Positions 12,310 to 12,957 of a stretch of 12,957 bases of DNA are shown here, one piece after another. The first letter of the stretch is position 1; each line of letters opens with the position of its first letter. The translations under genes and the position numbers were made by a program. Under the pieces are notes generated by a model that worked only from the letters and a program-made list of their open reading frames with translations, was not told the DNA's origin and did not search any database. The DNA comes from Desulfobacteraceae bacterium (GTDB lineage Bacteria; Desulfobacterota; DSM-4660; Desulfatiglandales; Desulfatiglandaceae), in NCBI GenBank assembly GCA_020349865.1, contig CP070700.1, positions 2,572,108 to 2,585,064 of the forward strand, written 5' to 3'.

Positions 12310-12957
12310 ATGAGGTACAGAACTTCACTGCTTTTCGTAGCCTTATTCCTTTTTTGCTCCTTGATACTCTCGCCATATCCAGTCTTTTCACAGGAAAAGG
12401 GACGTGTTTATACACTCCAAGAAAGTATTGAAGAGGCGCTGGCCAATAACTGGTCTTTCAAGGCCAAGCAGGAACAGGTGGACCAGGCCATGTATGTAAA
12501 AAAGCAGGCCAGGGCTGAATTTTTGCCCAAGTTGAGCACGACTTATAGCTATACTCGATTTGATGAAGAAAGAACATTCAGATCAACTCTGATGGGGGGT
12601 GGGGAGGTAGCAATAAGTTCCCTGGACAATTATGAATGGAGGGGTACCGTGACGCAGCCCCTTTTTACTGGCTTTGCCCTCACCAGTTCATTCGAGTTGG
12701 CAAAGTTAGGCATAGATCAATCGGAGACGGACGTTGAACTGGTAAAGCTCGATCTTGCCCTTAACGTAAAGGAGGCATATTTTGATATTCTCATAGCGGA
12801 TAAGGCCGTGGAAGTGGCTAAGGACGCAGTGGAATCGCTGGAATCTCATGTCAAGGTGGCCCGCAGCTTTTACAAAGTCGGGATGATCCCGGTAAATGAT
12901 GTGTTAAAGGCTGAGGTGGAGTTAGCCAATGCAAAGCAGAATCTGGTAAAGGCAAAC
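12310..12957 (+). CDS. TolC-family outer-membrane efflux protein, N-terminal part (runs off the window)
   Basis: 216 codons are present, from ATG 12310 (GAGG 8 nt upstream) to the window end with no stop. The N-terminus is a Sec signal peptide: MRYRTSLLFVALFLFCSLIL, then a cleavage-like VFSQ. Next comes the first outer-membrane-efflux repeat, YTLQESIEEALANNWSFKAK, the standard start of mature TolC proteins. Later blocks are ARAEFLPKLSTTYSYTRF, the beta-barrel-entering QPLFTGFA, and the long helix LDLALNVKEAYFDILIADKAVEVA ending in VNDVLKAEVELANAKQ. It is therefore a trimeric periplasm-spanning channel subunit used by RND or ABC exporters or type I secretion. Its partners, usually a membrane-fusion protein and an RND pump, would be expected downstream. 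Family certain; cargo unknown. Confidence 0.92.
   Translation, partial: MRYRTSLLFVALFLFCSLILSPYPVFSQEKGRVYTLQESIEEALANNWSFKAKQEQVDQAMYVKKQARAEFLPKLSTTYSYTRFDEERTFRSTLMGGGEVAISSLDNYEWRGTVTQPLFTGFALTSSFELAKLGIDQSETDVELVKLDLALNVKEAYFDILIADKAVEVAKDAVESLESHVKVARSFYKVGMIPVNDVLKAEVELANAKQNLVKAN

Overview
The window reads like a piece of an anaerobic Desulfobacterota-type (deltaproteobacterial) chromosome. The evidence is a ferredoxin-dependent 2-oxoacid oxidoreductase, a LarA-like nickel-racemase homologue, a LysR regulator resembling those linked to selenium metabolism, moderate GC, and AT- or GC-rich spacers carrying short repeats. The lineage is inferred from gene content only.

Layout. At the left edge is the 3' end of an M20-type amidohydrolase (+). 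Converging on it is a MutY-like DNA glycosylase without Fe-S cysteines (-); the spacer between them holds GC-rich stem-loops. A DapA/4-hydroxy-2-oxoglutarate-aldolase-like gene (+) follows. Next comes a six-gene minus-strand cluster, in transcription order: LysR regulator (9104-8154), a small TusA-like protein (8151-7924), a LarA-like protein (7805-6540), 2-oxoacid:ferredoxin oxidoreductase alpha (6476-5355), a fused beta-gamma subunit (5362-4061) and an EamA/DMT transporter (4061-3093). Upstream of the cluster lie a heptad repeat array, an MBL-fold hydrolase (-), an orphan coiled-coil protein (+), a membrane-anchored HtrA/Deg protease (-), a repeat-bearing spacer of about 600 bp, and the 5' end of a TolC-family outer-membrane protein (+).

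Main discovery. Between the LysR and LarA-like genes, ordinary ORF calling sees only an 11-codon ORF or an artefactual N-terminal extension of the LarA-like protein. Reading the UGA at 8118-8116 as selenocysteine opens a 75-residue ORF that starts 2 nt after the LysR stop, has a Shine-Dalgarno sequence, fits the TusA/SirA fold along its length, and carries Cys-Sec where TusA has Cys-Pro of its CPxP motif. A stem-loop right after the UGA meets the usual bacterial SECIS criteria. The upstream LysR resembles regulators annotated as selenium-metabolism-associated.

How the genes may work together (inference). A LarA-like enzyme that would act on a 2-hydroxy acid, a 2-oxoacid oxidoreductase, a DMT permease and a selenium-linked regulator suggest an oxidation route for a hydroxy/oxo acid. 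The seleno-TusA would be a sulfur- or selenium-handling or redox partner. The aldolase-like gene next door may supply or use the same 2-oxoacids. The substrate cannot be read from the sequence.
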